Both the position numbers and the translations under genes were made by a program. Positions 36,267-48,337 of a stretch of 64,000 nucleotides of DNA are shown here, in pieces. Within the stretch, counting starts at the first letter, position 1. Every line of letters starts with the position of its first letter. This stretch comes from Pochonia chlamydosporia 170 (taxonomy: Eukaryota > Ascomycota > Sordariomycetes > Hypocreales > Clavicipitaceae). The notes under the pieces are model-generated. The model worked only from the letters and a program-made list of their open reading frames with translations. It did no database searches and had not been told where the DNA came from. The DNA lies in contig NC_035794.1 of assembly GCF_001653235.2 (NCBI RefSeq), forward strand, positions 2,480,001 to 2,544,000, given 5' to 3'.

Positions 36267-37000
36267 GTTCGTTCATTTGGCAACGACGGCGACGATGGCG
36301 TGCGACAATCGGTACAGGATCGCTGATAAAGATGTTGCAAAGCGGGACAGTCACAAAAGGGGAGGTCACATGTGAGACGTCAGGCACGAGGCCAACAGGA
36401 GACTTGGCTATGCCCGAGTTGCGCACCAACAGGAACAGTAAACGAAGGAATAAAACAATGGAATGCGTCTCCGGCGTAGACGTCAAACGGGCCCAGGGTC
36501 GGGCTGCATGAGTGATTGTCGTGATGGTAGATGGAAGTTGAAGTCGGAAGGATAAGAGATTGCGAGACCATCCCGTCAAAAGGTCAAAGTGGTTTGCGGG
36601 TGACGCGGATGCCGGCAGGGAGCAGGGTTTCATCTTCGCGGCGTCAGCGCCAAGGGGCCAACAGCCAATGGCAGACGGACTTGGCGTCGAAATCTTGACC
36701 AAGTTGCCGTCCGGCCAAGATCCGAACCCAATCATCAACTCACCAAAATGATATGAGATGCATGGCGTGCCGATGTGATAGTTTCACGGCATTTGTCTTG
36801 TGATGGTGAAGAATTGGCGACGTGTATTTGTTCGGAAATTGTCAGAACATCACCGTCCAACCTGGACGCCTGCAAATTCACATCTACGCCAAGATGCATC
36901 GGATGACGGTCCGGTCCGCAGGCATTCACACTATGGCCAACAGTCAAACGTCAAGATCCTTTATCTATGTCGTGCGCACCAACTTCCGCTTCACCTCCCA
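36267..37000. other. Intergenic, nothing recognised
   Basis: It lies between the stop codon of the Ca3427-like gene and the start codon of the SLC35F-like transporter, both minus strand, and should carry the promoter of the latter. No repeats or RNA genes stood out. Confidence 0.5.
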
Positions 37001-37941
37001 TCATACCCTCACAACCATGGCACCTGCATCCATCCCCTTGCCTTCCACCAAAACACCAGCCTTTCTCAACACATTCACACAATTCCTCACAACCTCATCT
37101 TTTACCCCTTCCGTCTTGACGGGAAACTTGACCGTCTTGAGCCACTCCTTCGCATCAGGCTCTGTGTACCCCAGCTCCGTCGAGATGTACCGAACCGCCT
37201 CATCCTGATTCTCGGTAAAGTGCTGTACACCCCGATCCAGCTTCTCAAACAGCGTTTTTACACGATCATCCCGGCTCTCGGTCAACTTGGTCGACGCAAC
37301 AATCTTCCAGCTGCTCCAGGGGGTGTAAATTTCGCTCACGCGTCGAATCTCGCCAGAGTCGTAGTACTTTTTGGACGTGAAATGTTCCCACATGAAGAAG
37401 TCGGCCTCGCCAGAGTTGACTGCGTTGCGAAGCTTGTCAAAGGTCTGGAGGACCACCGTGTCGGAGAAGTGGGTGTTGTCGGCGAGCCATCCCTGCTGGT
37501 CGGCGAGAACAAAGCCCATCACGTAGGATCCGGAGCCGATACGGGAGACGCCAATTTTGCTGCCTTTGAGAGAGGCAACGGACGTGACTTCGGGGCGTTG
37601 TGCTCCCGTGGAGATGGCCCAGCCTGTGGGAGTCAGCGGATTTCGTGAGACACACCGCAGCATGCGGCCGAATACGTACACAATGGGGTATCGACATAGG
37701 TGCCGACGAGGCGGTACCCTCCGTCTCCTTCAATGCCTTCTTTCCCGAGACCTGCAATCCACCCTTCCGTCAGGCCGATGCCAATATCAATTTCGCCCGC
37801 GCGAATGGCCGTAATCATGTGGCCGGTGCCGGAGGGAAAGGGTATCAGGGTGGCATTGAGACCGTAGTATTTCTGGGCAAAGTAGATGGGTGTTGAAAAG
37901 TGCTCCGGCACAAAGCCGATGCGCAGCCCTTCTGACGGCAT
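37001..37941 (-). CDS. Ca3427-like periplasmic-binding-protein-fold protein
   Basis: Predicted complement(join(37001..37623, 37680..37941)), 294 aa; the 56-nt intron (GTACGT...CCCACAG) keeps frame and produces DTPLCWAISTG. The N terminus LRIGFVPEHFSTPIYFAQKYYG is the typical first strand and ligand loop of type II periplasmic binding proteins of the nitrate/sulfonate/thiamine-precursor class. IDIGIGLTEGWIAG and SKIGVSRIGSGSYVMG follow, the latter matching the second-lobe strand and phosphate/glycine loop. There is no signal peptide, so it is probably intracellular, as in other eukaryotic members of this small family. Function is unknown; the fold suggests binding of a small anionic or heterocyclic ligand. 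It is divergent from the MFS carrier gene, which may export or import the same ligand (inference). Confidence 0.8.
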
Positions 37942-38722
37942 TTTGGCGGTTGTGTTGAGAGCTGCAAGTTGTCACAAAATGTTGCTTCAACCGATGACGT
38001 GAGATATTATTGATGGTGGGGGAGGGGCTCCGGGTGGCTGCGGCAGAATCATCCTGAAGAATGCAAAGATGAGATGTCAATTCGGTTGAATTGAGCACGT
38101 ACTGCGAGAATGTCTGTCCTTTATCATTTCTTAAGCGATAGACGATTTCGCTTCAATATCCTGGATAGATAGGTCAACTTTCATCTACCGGATTCAAATG
38201 CATGATGCCTCGGCTTTAGGGTAGTGCCGATCGATTCCAACAACTCTGCTTATCAGATGTGGTTTGGTTCATTTCGTCCTCCTTGTGCCAGAGACCAACG
38301 ACTGCCGCTTGGACCCAATTGCAATATGCAGTCCGCGCGTCGATTACGTGCCGTTGCGAAACGACCCAATGGTGCACCGAGCATATGCCCAATCTACATC
38401 CGATGTCAAACACCAGGCCAATACGCGTATTGTGTCATCGGGTTCGAAACTGAAATACGATGGGGGAAGGAAAGGCAGGGCTGAAGAGGGCTTAGCTTGG
38501 CGGTGCTGATGATCCTGGGCGAGTCGGACCCTCAAATGACCCGCCGTTCCATCATCGTTGAGGATCCTATTTCCAAAAACTTAAAACTCACTTTATCAAT
38601 CTTCTTGCTGTGGGACCAAATTTCATCCGTTTGGGTCGCTTCAATGGCGCGAACCTGCTCCTGTTGATTCTCGCATTTATTCTCGCGACTTCCCTCATGA
38701 TCCATCGCCCCGTGTAGCTGCC
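37942..38722. promoter_or_regulatory. Divergent promoter region between Ca3427-like and MFS genes
   Basis: This 780-bp region holds both start-proximal regions. The last ~120 nt before the MFS start are CT-rich (TCTCGCATTTATTCTCGCG). No specific binding sites could be assigned. Confidence 0.4.
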
Positions 38723-40466
38723 ATGTGTGCCATGTCCGACGTTGAGCTCGAGTCAGAAATGGAATGGGAGGAGGATGCGCCGTTCCTCAACGACGACGAG
38801 CGAGAGGAAGCCGACGCGGGCGTTGAACCGGAACTCGCCCCTCACGAACAGCCAGATGAGCCATTGCCGTCGAGACCACGCATCAAGGCGGCCCGGTGGC
38901 AGGCAAAGACACCCGGCACGATTGTCTTTCTCGCTGCCGTCTTGAAGTTTTGCATCACATCGAGCGGCATGTTGTTGCTCATCCCGATATACCGACTGAT
39001 CGAGGATGCGCTGTGCCATGTACACTACGAAGACGATTCATACGATATTATTGATGAGATGAAGTGCAAGGTAGATGAGGTGCAGTCGCGGCTGGCATCT
39101 CTCATCGGCTGGTGCGGCTTGCTCACTTCTGTCATGAGTTTGTGGCATCTTCATACCCTGTGCGGTGAATGAAACCGACTGACAATGGCCTAGCACTGCT
39201 CGTCACCTTTCCATATGGCATGCTTGCCGATCGCATTGGCCGTAAACCTACTGCCGTCTTTGCATACGTCGGTCTTGCCATCTCGTTTAGTTTTACGCCG
39301 CTCCTGTTTGGCGAATTTCAAAACACTCTTCGACGGAATCCGTATATTCTCATGACGGGCTCTCTCTGGGTCCTGCTCGGCGGCGGTGTGCCAGTGTTGC
39401 TGAATACGCTGTATGCCATTGCTGCTGATGTCAGCACCGAGGAACAAAAGTATGTGCAGGTGCTACATCGAGATACAAATTTAATGCATCTAACAGGTGA
39501 CACAGAGCGGCAAGCTTCTTGTATCTCACATTTGGCGCCACGCTTGGCGGCCTGCTTGGTCCCTTACTTGCAGGTTTGTTAATGTCCAAGTTTGGTCCAT
39601 GGGTGCCAGTCTACGTCGCGCTGTTCGTCACGCCATTCATGCTCTGCGTCTTCTTCTTCATCCCCGAGACGTTAAATATCGAGACGAGGACCCAAAAGAA
39701 CAAGGACCAGACATTCACCCAAGCCTTTAAACAGCACGTGAGCCATGGCCTGGATGATTTGATGCACTCCATGGACATGATTAAGAATGTCAATATCCCG
39801 CTGGTATTGCTCACATTCTTCTTCCAGTCGGCAAGATTTGCGGCGTACACTTCGGTGTTGGCGCAGTACATTAGCAAGCACTTTGGCTGGAAGCTGGCCG
39901 AGACGAGTTTGCTCTTGTCGCCGCTGGGCGTACTCAACCTCATCGTCCTGGTTGCCCTGCCCAAGGTGTCTGAGATTTTGGTGTCTCGTCGATTCAGATT
40001 TACGGTTTTCGGCAAGGACTTGTTCCTCACAAAGGTTTCGACGTTTCTCATTGTTGTGGGTGGCTTGATTGAAGCGTTTAGCCACAACGTGGTGCTCTTT
40101 TTGTTTGGCTTGTTCATTGGGACGTTTGGAGCAGCCGACAGTCCACTCGCCCGGGCTACCGTATCACACTATGTCGATGCCAAGTCCATCTCGAAACTGT
40201 ATGCCCTCATTGGCATGATGGAAGTGATGGGGTCCTTCATTGGTGGGCCAGTGCTGGCAAAGCTGTTCAACATTGGCTTGGAGCGCAAGGGCATCTTTAT
40301 CGGCTTGCCGTGGTTTTATATTGCGTTTTTATGCAGTCTGGCATTTATCGCCTTGCTCTTTGTGCGGCCGCCTCCCAGTGGCCTGGCTGCCGACGTTGAT
40401 ACTTTGCACCGCGAGGATGGGGTTGTGAATGAGTCGGCGACTGAAGACCCTCTGCGCCCAGAGTGA
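38723..40466 (+). CDS. MFS transporter (12-TM)
   Basis: Predicted join(38723..39137, 39194..39449, 39506..40466), 543 aa; both introns are 56 nt. The first has a CTGAC branch site 10 nt before its TAG. The second uses the CAG at 39503-39505 because an earlier AG would give a stop. A second in-frame Met lies three codons in (MSDVELES). The N terminus is long and acidic (about 50 residues, DE-rich). The MFS signature loop is PYGMLADRIGRKP between helices 2 and 3. A conserved segment AASFLYLTFGATLGGLLGPL begins the fourth exon-crossing helix group, followed by a cytosolic loop and a second half ending in two strong helices and a short acidic tail. It resembles fungal MFS carriers of uncharacterised substrate. 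It is tandem to the ABCC gene, with 685 bp between. Confidence 0.87.
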
Positions 40467-41151
40467 GGGATACACGAGGAATACCTGTATATAGGCGCTC
40501 GGAGCACAATCTATAGAGGCGTTCGGATTAGGAAATGTGTATTTTGGAATATACCACAACCGGTGGGAGTGTCACACAACGCAATTCCCACCAACGTGCG
40601 TCTGCAGCTGTGAATAAAGGAAGTTTACCTCGGACTAATTGTAAGTAGCTTTGGGTGTGCCTCGCGGCTAGTTTCTTCAATGATACAATTCTGCGAAGCT
40701 CAAGCCTGCAGACGTTGTATCAGCTCATCAGACTCTCGCGACGGTTCCAACCTGAATAAAGCTAACTCGTAAAAGCAAGGCTAAAGATGACCCGTTTGTT
40801 TGAGCTGGCCGTCGCAACCAACCGCAGGTCGACTGTTCAGCCCTGCACCGCTAACGGGGACTAGAACCAAGATTCCCCATGTGCTGACGACCCATCCGCG
40901 CAACCAAACCAACAAGCCCTTGCGTGGCGACAGCGACACTTTGCCGTATTTAGACCATGCCGTACGGGTACCATCACCGACATAACCAGATCTGTTGAGT
41001 CTGACCAATCCAGTTGGTTCACTCAGGGACTTTTTGTCAAATGGCTTGGGTGAAGTTGGGGTTGCGCATGTTTTGATAAAGGGCGCTCTCAGCCCTCTTG
41101 GGAACATGGACTTATTGCCAGCATCGTTTGTCGAGAGAATATTATGCGACA
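40467..41151. other. Intergenic between MFS and ABCC genes
   Basis: It contains the 3' region of the MFS gene and the promoter of the ABCC gene. A possible AATAAA lies near 40613-40618 (GTGAATAAAGG) and a second AATAAA near 40755. No additional gene. Confidence 0.5.
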
Positions 41152-44100
41152 ATGGCCAGCGGCAGCTATAACGCGACGGCCTGTGGTGATGGCCTCTTTG
41201 GGCCGGGTGTATGGACAAGCGGATGCAGAGGCGGATTCGACTTTTCTTGTGAGTGACCCGGGTCGAAGCCACAAAGAAAGCCGTCTAATAAGTGCAGTAA
41301 CGTTTCAAGAAAGTATTTTGACCATATTGCCGGCATCTGTGTTTCTGGCACTGGCTGGTCCTCGAGCAGTGTATCTGTTTCGCACCAAGGACCGAACGAG
41401 GAAAAGAACCACCTATACCCCGAAACTGGTGCGTCTCCCCATCTTCTGTGTACAAGTCGACGTTGGAACTAAACGGTGTAGATGACGGCAAGCGCATTGG
41501 CAGGTCTGCATGTCGGTCTGGTTGCAATCACTGCGTCGTCAAAGACACTCAACACCAATCTATCGCTTGCGTCCGCCATTCTTGGTCTCTTGGCCGCATG
41601 CTGCATTGTAATTCTAGCCCACGTCGAACACGTCAAGTCGATTCGACCATCGTTTATCCTCACAATTTATTTGTTCATTTCTTTGTTGTTTGACGCTGCT
41701 CGGCTGAGAACAGAATGGCTGCTGTCCGTCAACAAGGCATACGCGGGATTGCTCTCCGCCGTTGCAGGCGTCAAGGTTGCGCTCATTGTGCTCGAGTCTG
41801 TCGAGAAGCGAAGCATTCTCATCGACAATGGCAAGACTCCGTCACAGGAGAGCACAAGTGGCCCGCTAAGTCGAGGATTTTTTGTCTGGCTGAATCCCCT
41901 CCTCATCACCGGATGGGCCAACATGTTGACCAACAACGACTTGCCTGTTATTTATGAAAAGTTGTCTTCGAGAAAGCTGGAATCCAGGTTCTCCACGAAA
42001 TGGGACCGAGGTATGGACAAACCATGTGTGCCTGAGTTGCATAGTGCTAATCTGTGATAGTGGTTGCGAGGAGCAAGAAGCCCTGGCTCTTTTTGACGAC
42101 GTTGAACGTTTTGAAACTGGAGCTCGTTTCTATTGCCTTGCCGCGGATTGGCATGATTGGATTGAGTATTTCGCAACCGTTCCTGATATCAAACGCTCTG
42201 CGATTCCTAAATATGGCAGACGGTCCTGCCACAACCAACCTCGGATATGGGCTGATTGGAGCATTTGCCCTCGTCTTTGTCGGATCTGCTGTAAGTGCTG
42301 CAAGACTCTATTGGACCTGGATACTATTGAACCTGAAGACTAAGGCGGATAGCTTTTGACTGCGTGGCATGAACACCTGACGTTTCGAGCCGGCGCCATG
42401 GTCCGAGGCGGTCTCATTTCTCTCATCTATCGGAAAATGCTGCGCATGCCCACAAAGGACCTTCAGTCGTCTTCTGCCGTTGCCCTCATGGGAAACGACG
42501 TCGAGACGCTCACCGAACGTCTTAGCAATCTCCTCGTCGAATCTTGGGCCAACACCTTGACTGTCGGCATTGCCATGTGGCTGCTCTATGTTCAGCTTGG
42601 CGTTGTCTTTATTGCTCCCATAGTCATGGCATTTAGTATGTGAACCAATTCATGCAAGCTCGGCAACCCCTACTAATGCTGCCCAGTCTCGCTCTCCCTC
42701 AACACCTGGATCGGCAAGCTCATGGTCCCCAAGCAAATCAGCTATCAAAAGGCGACCCAGGAGCGAATCAACTTTACCTCGGAAGTCCTAGGCAACATGA
42801 AGGCCGTCAAGATGCTTGGGTACACTGACAAGTTTTCGCGACTGGTTGAACAGAAGCGCGAAAACGACATAAACGCTGGCAAGAAGTACCGAACCCTCAA
42901 TGTATGGACGAATGCTATTAGTAAGTGTCTCGTCTGCTTCTCAATAGGTCCGTCAAGCTAATGTGTGACAGCCAATGGAAACATTAGCATCACCCAAGCA
43001 GTCACCTTTGGTGCATATGCCATTGCAGCCAAAGTCAGTGGCCGTGACAACTTTTCCACAGCACAGGCAATCACCGCAATTTCCATTCTCAACGTCATGA
43101 TGATGCCCCTTGCTAATTTGCTGGGCAATATTCCAACCTCGTTCTCCGTGTTTGGGTGTTTCAAGAGAATCCAAGACTTTCTACTGCTCGAGGAGCGAAT
43201 CGACAGCAGAAAGTTTGCAGACCCCCAGGAAAAGGTGGTTGATGCAACGTCGGATGACGGTATTTCCGCCGCAGGCAGCGGTGTTGAGCTTGAAACCCTG
43301 GAACCCCAAAAGCGAGACGGCTCTCCCGTCACCATTACCGGCGGAAGCTTCAACTGGGGCGAGCGAGCGGTTCTTCAAGACATCAACACCACGCTTCCAA
43401 GAGGTGAAAACGGTTCTCTAACCGCCATTGTCGGACCAATTGGCTGTGGAAAGTCGACCTTTCTCAAGGCTATTCTGGGAGAAACGTCGTCGTCCTCTGG
43501 GGCCATATCACTGCGCTCAGGGGCTATTTCGTTTTGTGACCAAACTCCATGGGTTATGAATGCCACAATTAGGGCCAATATTGTTGCCGAGACAAAGGGC
43601 TTCGACAAAACGTGGTTCGACACCGTTGTGGAGGCATGTGATTTATCCATCGATATGGCTCGCTTCCCCGACGGTGCAGAGACTGTAGTCGGAGACAAGG
43701 GCTTGAAGTTGAGTGGCGGCCAGAAGCAAAGGATTGTGAGTGAATCTGTTTCCTGAATGAGGCTATCAGCTAACGTCCGTTGTAGGCCGTTGCTCGTGCA
43801 CTATACTCACGAAAGAGAGTCGCCGTCTTTGACGACGTCTTTAGCGGCCTGGACAAGGTCACTGAGCAAGCCGTCTTCACGCGCGTGTTTAGCAAGACGG
43901 GTCTTTTGCGACAGAGTGGCACAACCATTATCCTTGCGACGCATTCAGGTAAGTATGCGTAAAGGAAGATGCGGAAAGAAAGGATACTAACGTTTTCAGT
44001 TCATCATTTGCCTGATGCCGACTTTGTGATTGCCCTGGATGCTCAAGGTCGGATCGTTGAGCAAGGGACCTTTGCCGATCTCCGCTCTAGGGGCAAGTAC

Positions 44101-46369
44101 ATCCAGAGCCTCGATATTTCAGAACCTGATTCCGACTCGGATAAAGAGTCTGTCGCAGAGTCCGGACCCAAGGCTGCAGACGAAACCGTCAAACCGATCA
44201 CTGCAAAGGAGGAGGTCGAGCTCAAACGGTCGAGCGACACGGCAACGTTCAAGTACTACCTTGCCTCGACTCGGTGGTTCAACCTTATTATTTCGGCAGT
44301 GTATATTGTACTCCAGGGCGTTTTGATCATGCTCAGATGTAGGTTGTCGTACCAGGAGTGACGGATGTAGTCAAACTGACAAGTGTAGATGTCTGGATCA
44401 CGTGGTGGGGAGACGGCAAGTTCAGACCGAGCGACGATGTCGGCTTTTGGCTGGGCCTGTACACTTCAATGAGTGTTGCAGAGACGGTCTTTATATCTCT
44501 AGCCATAATGTACGTTCCTGGATTTTGATCCCGAGTGAGATGTGTTCTGACATCCTGCAGGCAAGCCATCATCATCATCGGGCCAGTGAGCGGCAAGACT
44601 CTGCACAACCGTTTGTTGAAGGCAGTCATGGGGTGAGTTGATGATACACTCCCAGGAAACGCCATCTAACAACCGACAGGTCGCCTCTGTCCTTCTTAGC
44701 CAAGAACGAAACAGGATCTCTAGTCAATCGGTATGGTCCTTGCCCTTGGCCTGGGAATGGCCTCTAACTTGAAGCAGATTTAGCCAAGACTTGCGATTCG
44801 TCGACATTGTGCTGCCCATTTCCCTTTCCATCTTTCTATTTGGTAGGTTAGCTGCAATACATTCTCCAACTGTTGCTAACGTCGTGCAGAGGTTGTCAAT
44901 GTCATCAGCATTGCAGGCCTGGCTGCAGCAGCTGTCAGCTGGTTTGCCATCGCCATCCCGTTTGTTGTCGTGGTGGCTGTGGTCATACAGAGATTCTACG
45001 TCAAGACGTCAAAGCAACTGCGTCTCCTCGAGTTTGTCTTGTCATTCATAACCGCAACCTATTCCAAGCTAACCCGCCCTTAGGATTGAGCACAAAGCGC
45101 CCCTCTACTCCCACTTCCTCGAGTCCATAAACGGCCTGCCGACCATCCGTGCCTTTGGCTGGATGCAACCGTATTGCGAAAAGAATATGCGACTCCTGGA
45201 TAATGCACAGAAACCATCGTATCTGTTATACTGCATCCAGAGATGGCTGACTCTTGTTCTCGACTTGGTAGTTGCGGCACTCACCCTTTTGCTGTTTACG
45301 TGCGCCGTGGTGCTTAGAAACAAAGTCAACCCGTCGCTCTTGGGCATTGCACTTGTCAACATGATGGAGCTTGGGAACAACTTGAAGGGCATCATTATCC
45401 AATGGTCCACGTTGGAAACATCCCTTGGTGCAGTCACTCGCATCAAGGAGTTTACTGAAAACGCGCCGGTCGAGATTCAGCCAAAAGAAAACGTGGAACC
45501 CGAAGCTGCGTGGCCATCTCAGGGCAGCTTGCAGTTCCAAAATGTGTCTGTTCAATACGAGTGAGTTTGCCTGCGTTTTATTCACAACAGAGACTAATAA
45601 TGTCCAGTACCCTCGAGGAGCCTATTCTCCGTGGCGTCACCTTGAATATCAAGCACAAGCAAAGAGTCGGCATTTGTGGCAGAAGTGGAAGCGGCAAAAG
45701 CTCTCTCATTCAAGCCCTCCTGCGTCTAGCTGATGTTGTCCAGGGACAGATCCTTCTGGACGGAGAGAACATCACGACGGTGCCTCGGTCGCTGGTCCGG
45801 GAGAAACTCAGCTGCCTGACGCAAGATCCATTCATTTTCACAAACACCATCAAGTTCAACGTGGACCCATTAGAAACACACAGTGACGATGAACTTGTCA
45901 ATGCGCTGGAAAGAGTCGGACTGTGGTCCGTGATCAGATCCAAGGTTGACGACGACAAGGATCCCTTGCAAGAGAAGATGGACGAGACATTCTTTTCACA
46001 TGGTCAGAGGCAGCTACTCTGTCTTGCAAGAGCGCTGCTTAAGAAGAGCTCGGTGCTAATTCTGGACGAGCCAACGAGCAGGTATGTACTCACAGTCTGT
46101 GACATACGGAAGTGCACTAACCTCCCCCCAGTGTCGATAGCCAAACAGACGCCAAAATGCAACAAGTCATTCGATCCGAGTTTGCAGATCGCACCGTCAT
46201 CATGATTGCGCATCGATTAGACACGTTGCTCGACTTTGATGCGATTGCCGTGCTAGATAGCGGCGCATTAGTAGAATTCGGCTCGCCAAAGGAATTGCTG
46301 GGAGACGCAGACGGATATTTTTCGAGGCTATACAGAGCGGACCGATCAAAGAGGCGAGAGGATTCGTAA
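41152..46369 (+). CDS. ABCC/MRP-type multidrug resistance ABC transporter
   Basis: Predicted 17 exons: 41152..41248, 41298..41428, 41482..42010, 42061..42290, 42353..42635, 42687..42920, 42972..43735, 43786..43948, 44000..44338, 44389..44509, 44561..44632, 44680..44730, 44778..44842, 44890..45031, 45084..45560, 45608..46081, 46132..46369. The sum is 4410 nt, 1469 aa, uninterrupted. Order is TMD0, TMD1, NBD1, TMD2, NBD2. The N terminus (CGDGLFGPGVW, then CRGGFDF) is typical of fungal MRPs. NBD1: Walker A GPIGCGKST (~655), signature LSGGQKQR (~748), Walker B VAVFDDV (~768), with Asp in place of the catalytic Glu as usual for MRP NBD1. NBD2: GRSGSGKSS (~1256), FSHGQRQ (~1362), LILDEPTS (~1383), with Glu kept. 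These pumps export glutathione, glucuronide or other amphipathic conjugates at plasma or vacuolar membranes. It is unusually intron-rich compared with its neighbours. Confidence 0.92.
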
Positions 46370-46443
46370 CCCATCTTGGTGATACAATGCAATACAAATT
46401 AATTACCGACTCAAGTACATCCCGCCATCCACGCATCTTTTGA

Positions 46444-46907
46444 CTAGATAGTAAAGGCAGAATAGCCCTGCAAAGCACCAATAGCTCCCACAGCAACAGC
46501 ATTGGCAGCAACGCCATTCTTTGCATACCACCACCCGCTAGCCCACATAATGGCAATCATGACACCCGCAATCGCCTTGTGCACAGGGTCCCGCAACAGT
46601 GCCGGGTTCTTAGACCAAGCGTAGTTGATCAGGGCTGAGTTTGTTAGTCGCGAGAGCGAGCTGGGCGTCACGAAAACACGTACCGTTCATGATGAACATG
46701 CCACTTCCCTGGTACCAGCCTACCTTTGCGCAGGCCCATGCTAGACGGGGGAGGGTCTGGAATTTAGCATTGGACTGCCAGTCTTTGGCCGAGGTCTGGA
46801 AGATTGTTAGTGGTGAGATATTCGGACGGGTTTGGTTGAAGGTGTACCGTGTGGCCGAGCGAGAGGAGGAGCCATCCTGCCGATGTGAGTTGGAGTGCCT
46901 TGGACAT
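46444..46907 (-). CDS. Small integral membrane protein, 120 aa, unknown function
   Basis: Predicted complement(join(46444..46634, 46684..46795, 46848..46907)); introns of 49 and 52 nt are GT...AG and keep frame. The protein has about four hydrophobic segments: SAGWLLLSLGHT, ACAKVGWYQGSGMFIMNG, AIAGVMIAIMWASGWWY and AVAVGAIGALQGYSAF. A WQS motif and conserved-looking Gly/Trp pattern suggest a real small four-helix membrane protein similar to short proteins often annotated 'integral membrane protein' in filamentous fungi. Its stop codon lies 74 bp from the convergent ABCC stop. I do not know its role; a link to the transporter is only positional. Confidence 0.72.
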
Positions 46908-47336
46908 TTTGATGAATATGATGGGACTTGTTGATGAGATGGAAGTGATGGAGATGGGTCGAGGTGTTTATATGAGATGGATTAGTTACCTCGGCTGGCT
47001 GGCTGGGGCAAAGTTGCTCCGCATGGTCCGCTACGGAGCCGGGGTAATGGGGGAATGTGGCGTTGGAGTTGGTGGTTTCAGACCTTCAACATGAGTTGCT
47101 TTGCTAACTGTGAGAGTGATGGTCATAAAATGGCATATTCTTGGTGGTCGCTTCTGCAGCCATCGTGGTGATGGTTGACTTTGATTTGGTCCAAATTTGC
47201 GGCAACCATGAAAGGCCAGCATCAACACCAACAGATCATCGGACGAGACCTGTCACAGCACGCATCCAATGCCCCAAATGCCAAACAAATACTTCCCAAT
47301 TGTTCATTGTTGCCCTATGGTCCTGCGTGACAAAAC
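46908..47336. other. Intergenic, nothing recognised
   Basis: It is upstream of the small membrane protein gene and downstream of the next small minus-strand gene. The CGGCTGGCTGGCTGGGGC stretch near 46992-47009 is a short CTGG tandem. No other feature was supported. Confidence 0.5.
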
Positions 47337-47707
47337 TTATAGCACTGTCAAAGTGACATCCCCATGAATCCTTGCGTGCACATAAATCTCAACCTCCAGA
47401 TTCAAGTCCAGCCTTACCGTCAAGAGGCTCTTCTCGCCCTTTTTTTGAACGGCTGGGCGAATCTGTGATTGTCGCACCGGTACTTGTTGTTGTCGAGGTA
47501 TTATTTGGTTTCGCTGGACCTCGACCTCGCGATCTGTCTCAGGTTCGCCGTCAGCTTTCACGGTATCGTCTGTCTGCCAAGGCACAACGAACCACTCTCT
47601 GAGCCATCGTCTTGCGCTTTGTCTTGATGTCGCCGTTTCTGTGCTGCTGGACGCTGTCGTAGTTAGGGGATTGAGCTTTCAGTGGCTGGTGCACTTACTT
47701 TGGACAT
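47337..47707 (-). CDS. Small conserved-looking protein; 5' part out of frame
   Basis: The 3' part (47337 to about 47640) encodes WLREWFVVPWQTDD, a charged linker (QIIPRQQQVPVRQSQIRP), and the ending SLLTVRLDLNLEVEIYVHAR followed by IHGDVTLTVL. The alternating hydrophobic/charged ending resembles a short domain I associate with small fungal proteins of unknown function; this is from memory and needs a search. A plausible first exon ATG-TCC-AAA at 47707, followed by GTAAGT and a CTAAC...ACAG intron, leads into exon 2 in a different frame that ends at a stop. Therefore either a frameshift (one-base deletion or sequencing error), an unseen intron, or an alternative start is involved. Confidence is for there being a real gene here, not for its 5' structure. 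Confidence 0.5.
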
Positions 47708-48337
47708 GGTGCAGCCGAAATTATCAATTCACGATGCTGCGAGATGCGATAATTTCTGACGACAAATGCTCAGATCAATTGTAGAGATGAGTGCAGGATG
47801 CAGTGTTTCCTGAGTAGCGATGCGTGATGTCATTGGCGCCATGGTTGCAATCTTGCGGCGTGGCTTTCGACAACCCTGTTTGACGGGACGAGAAGTTGGC
47901 AGAAAGCATCTGACATCCGCGAACACCGGAAGAGACTCGCTGGTGCTGGATGACAGTCGCTGCACATTCACGCTGGGCATTGAAAGTAAATTTGAGGTAA
48001 TATGATGGGGTGCGCCAGGTTTGGCAATTGAATGTTGCTGGTGTTTAGTTTGCAACTCAGCGGTGGCCAGCAAATGGAATTGTACTATTCTCGATGGGCA
48101 GTTTTCCCAACTTCGAAAGACGGGTTCTGAATTCTCCACGGCACCATTTGCTCCAAGAACTCTGCGGATCACCTTCGACGACTTATTCGCTCAAGTTTTC
48201 TCTATTTCTAGTCAATTTGCCTTGCGGTCTACTCTGTCTACTCTATCCGATCTATCCACGGTCTAATCTAGTCTATCCCACGTCTATCCAACCAGCCAAG
48301 CAAAGACCAGCTTCAGAATGGCAGTTCACCGTCCCCA
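47708..48337. other. Intergenic with degenerate TCTA-rich repeat
   Basis: Region between two minus-strand genes. About 48190-48300 is a degenerate tandem of TCTA/TCTAT units (CTACTCTGTCTACTCTATCC and similar). Nothing coding was recognised. Confidence 0.5.

Noticed and set aside
40781..41272. 163-codon minus-strand frame between MFS and ABCC genes
   Set aside because: Overlaps the first ABCC exon, whose splice and family sequence are well supported; the product is low complexity.
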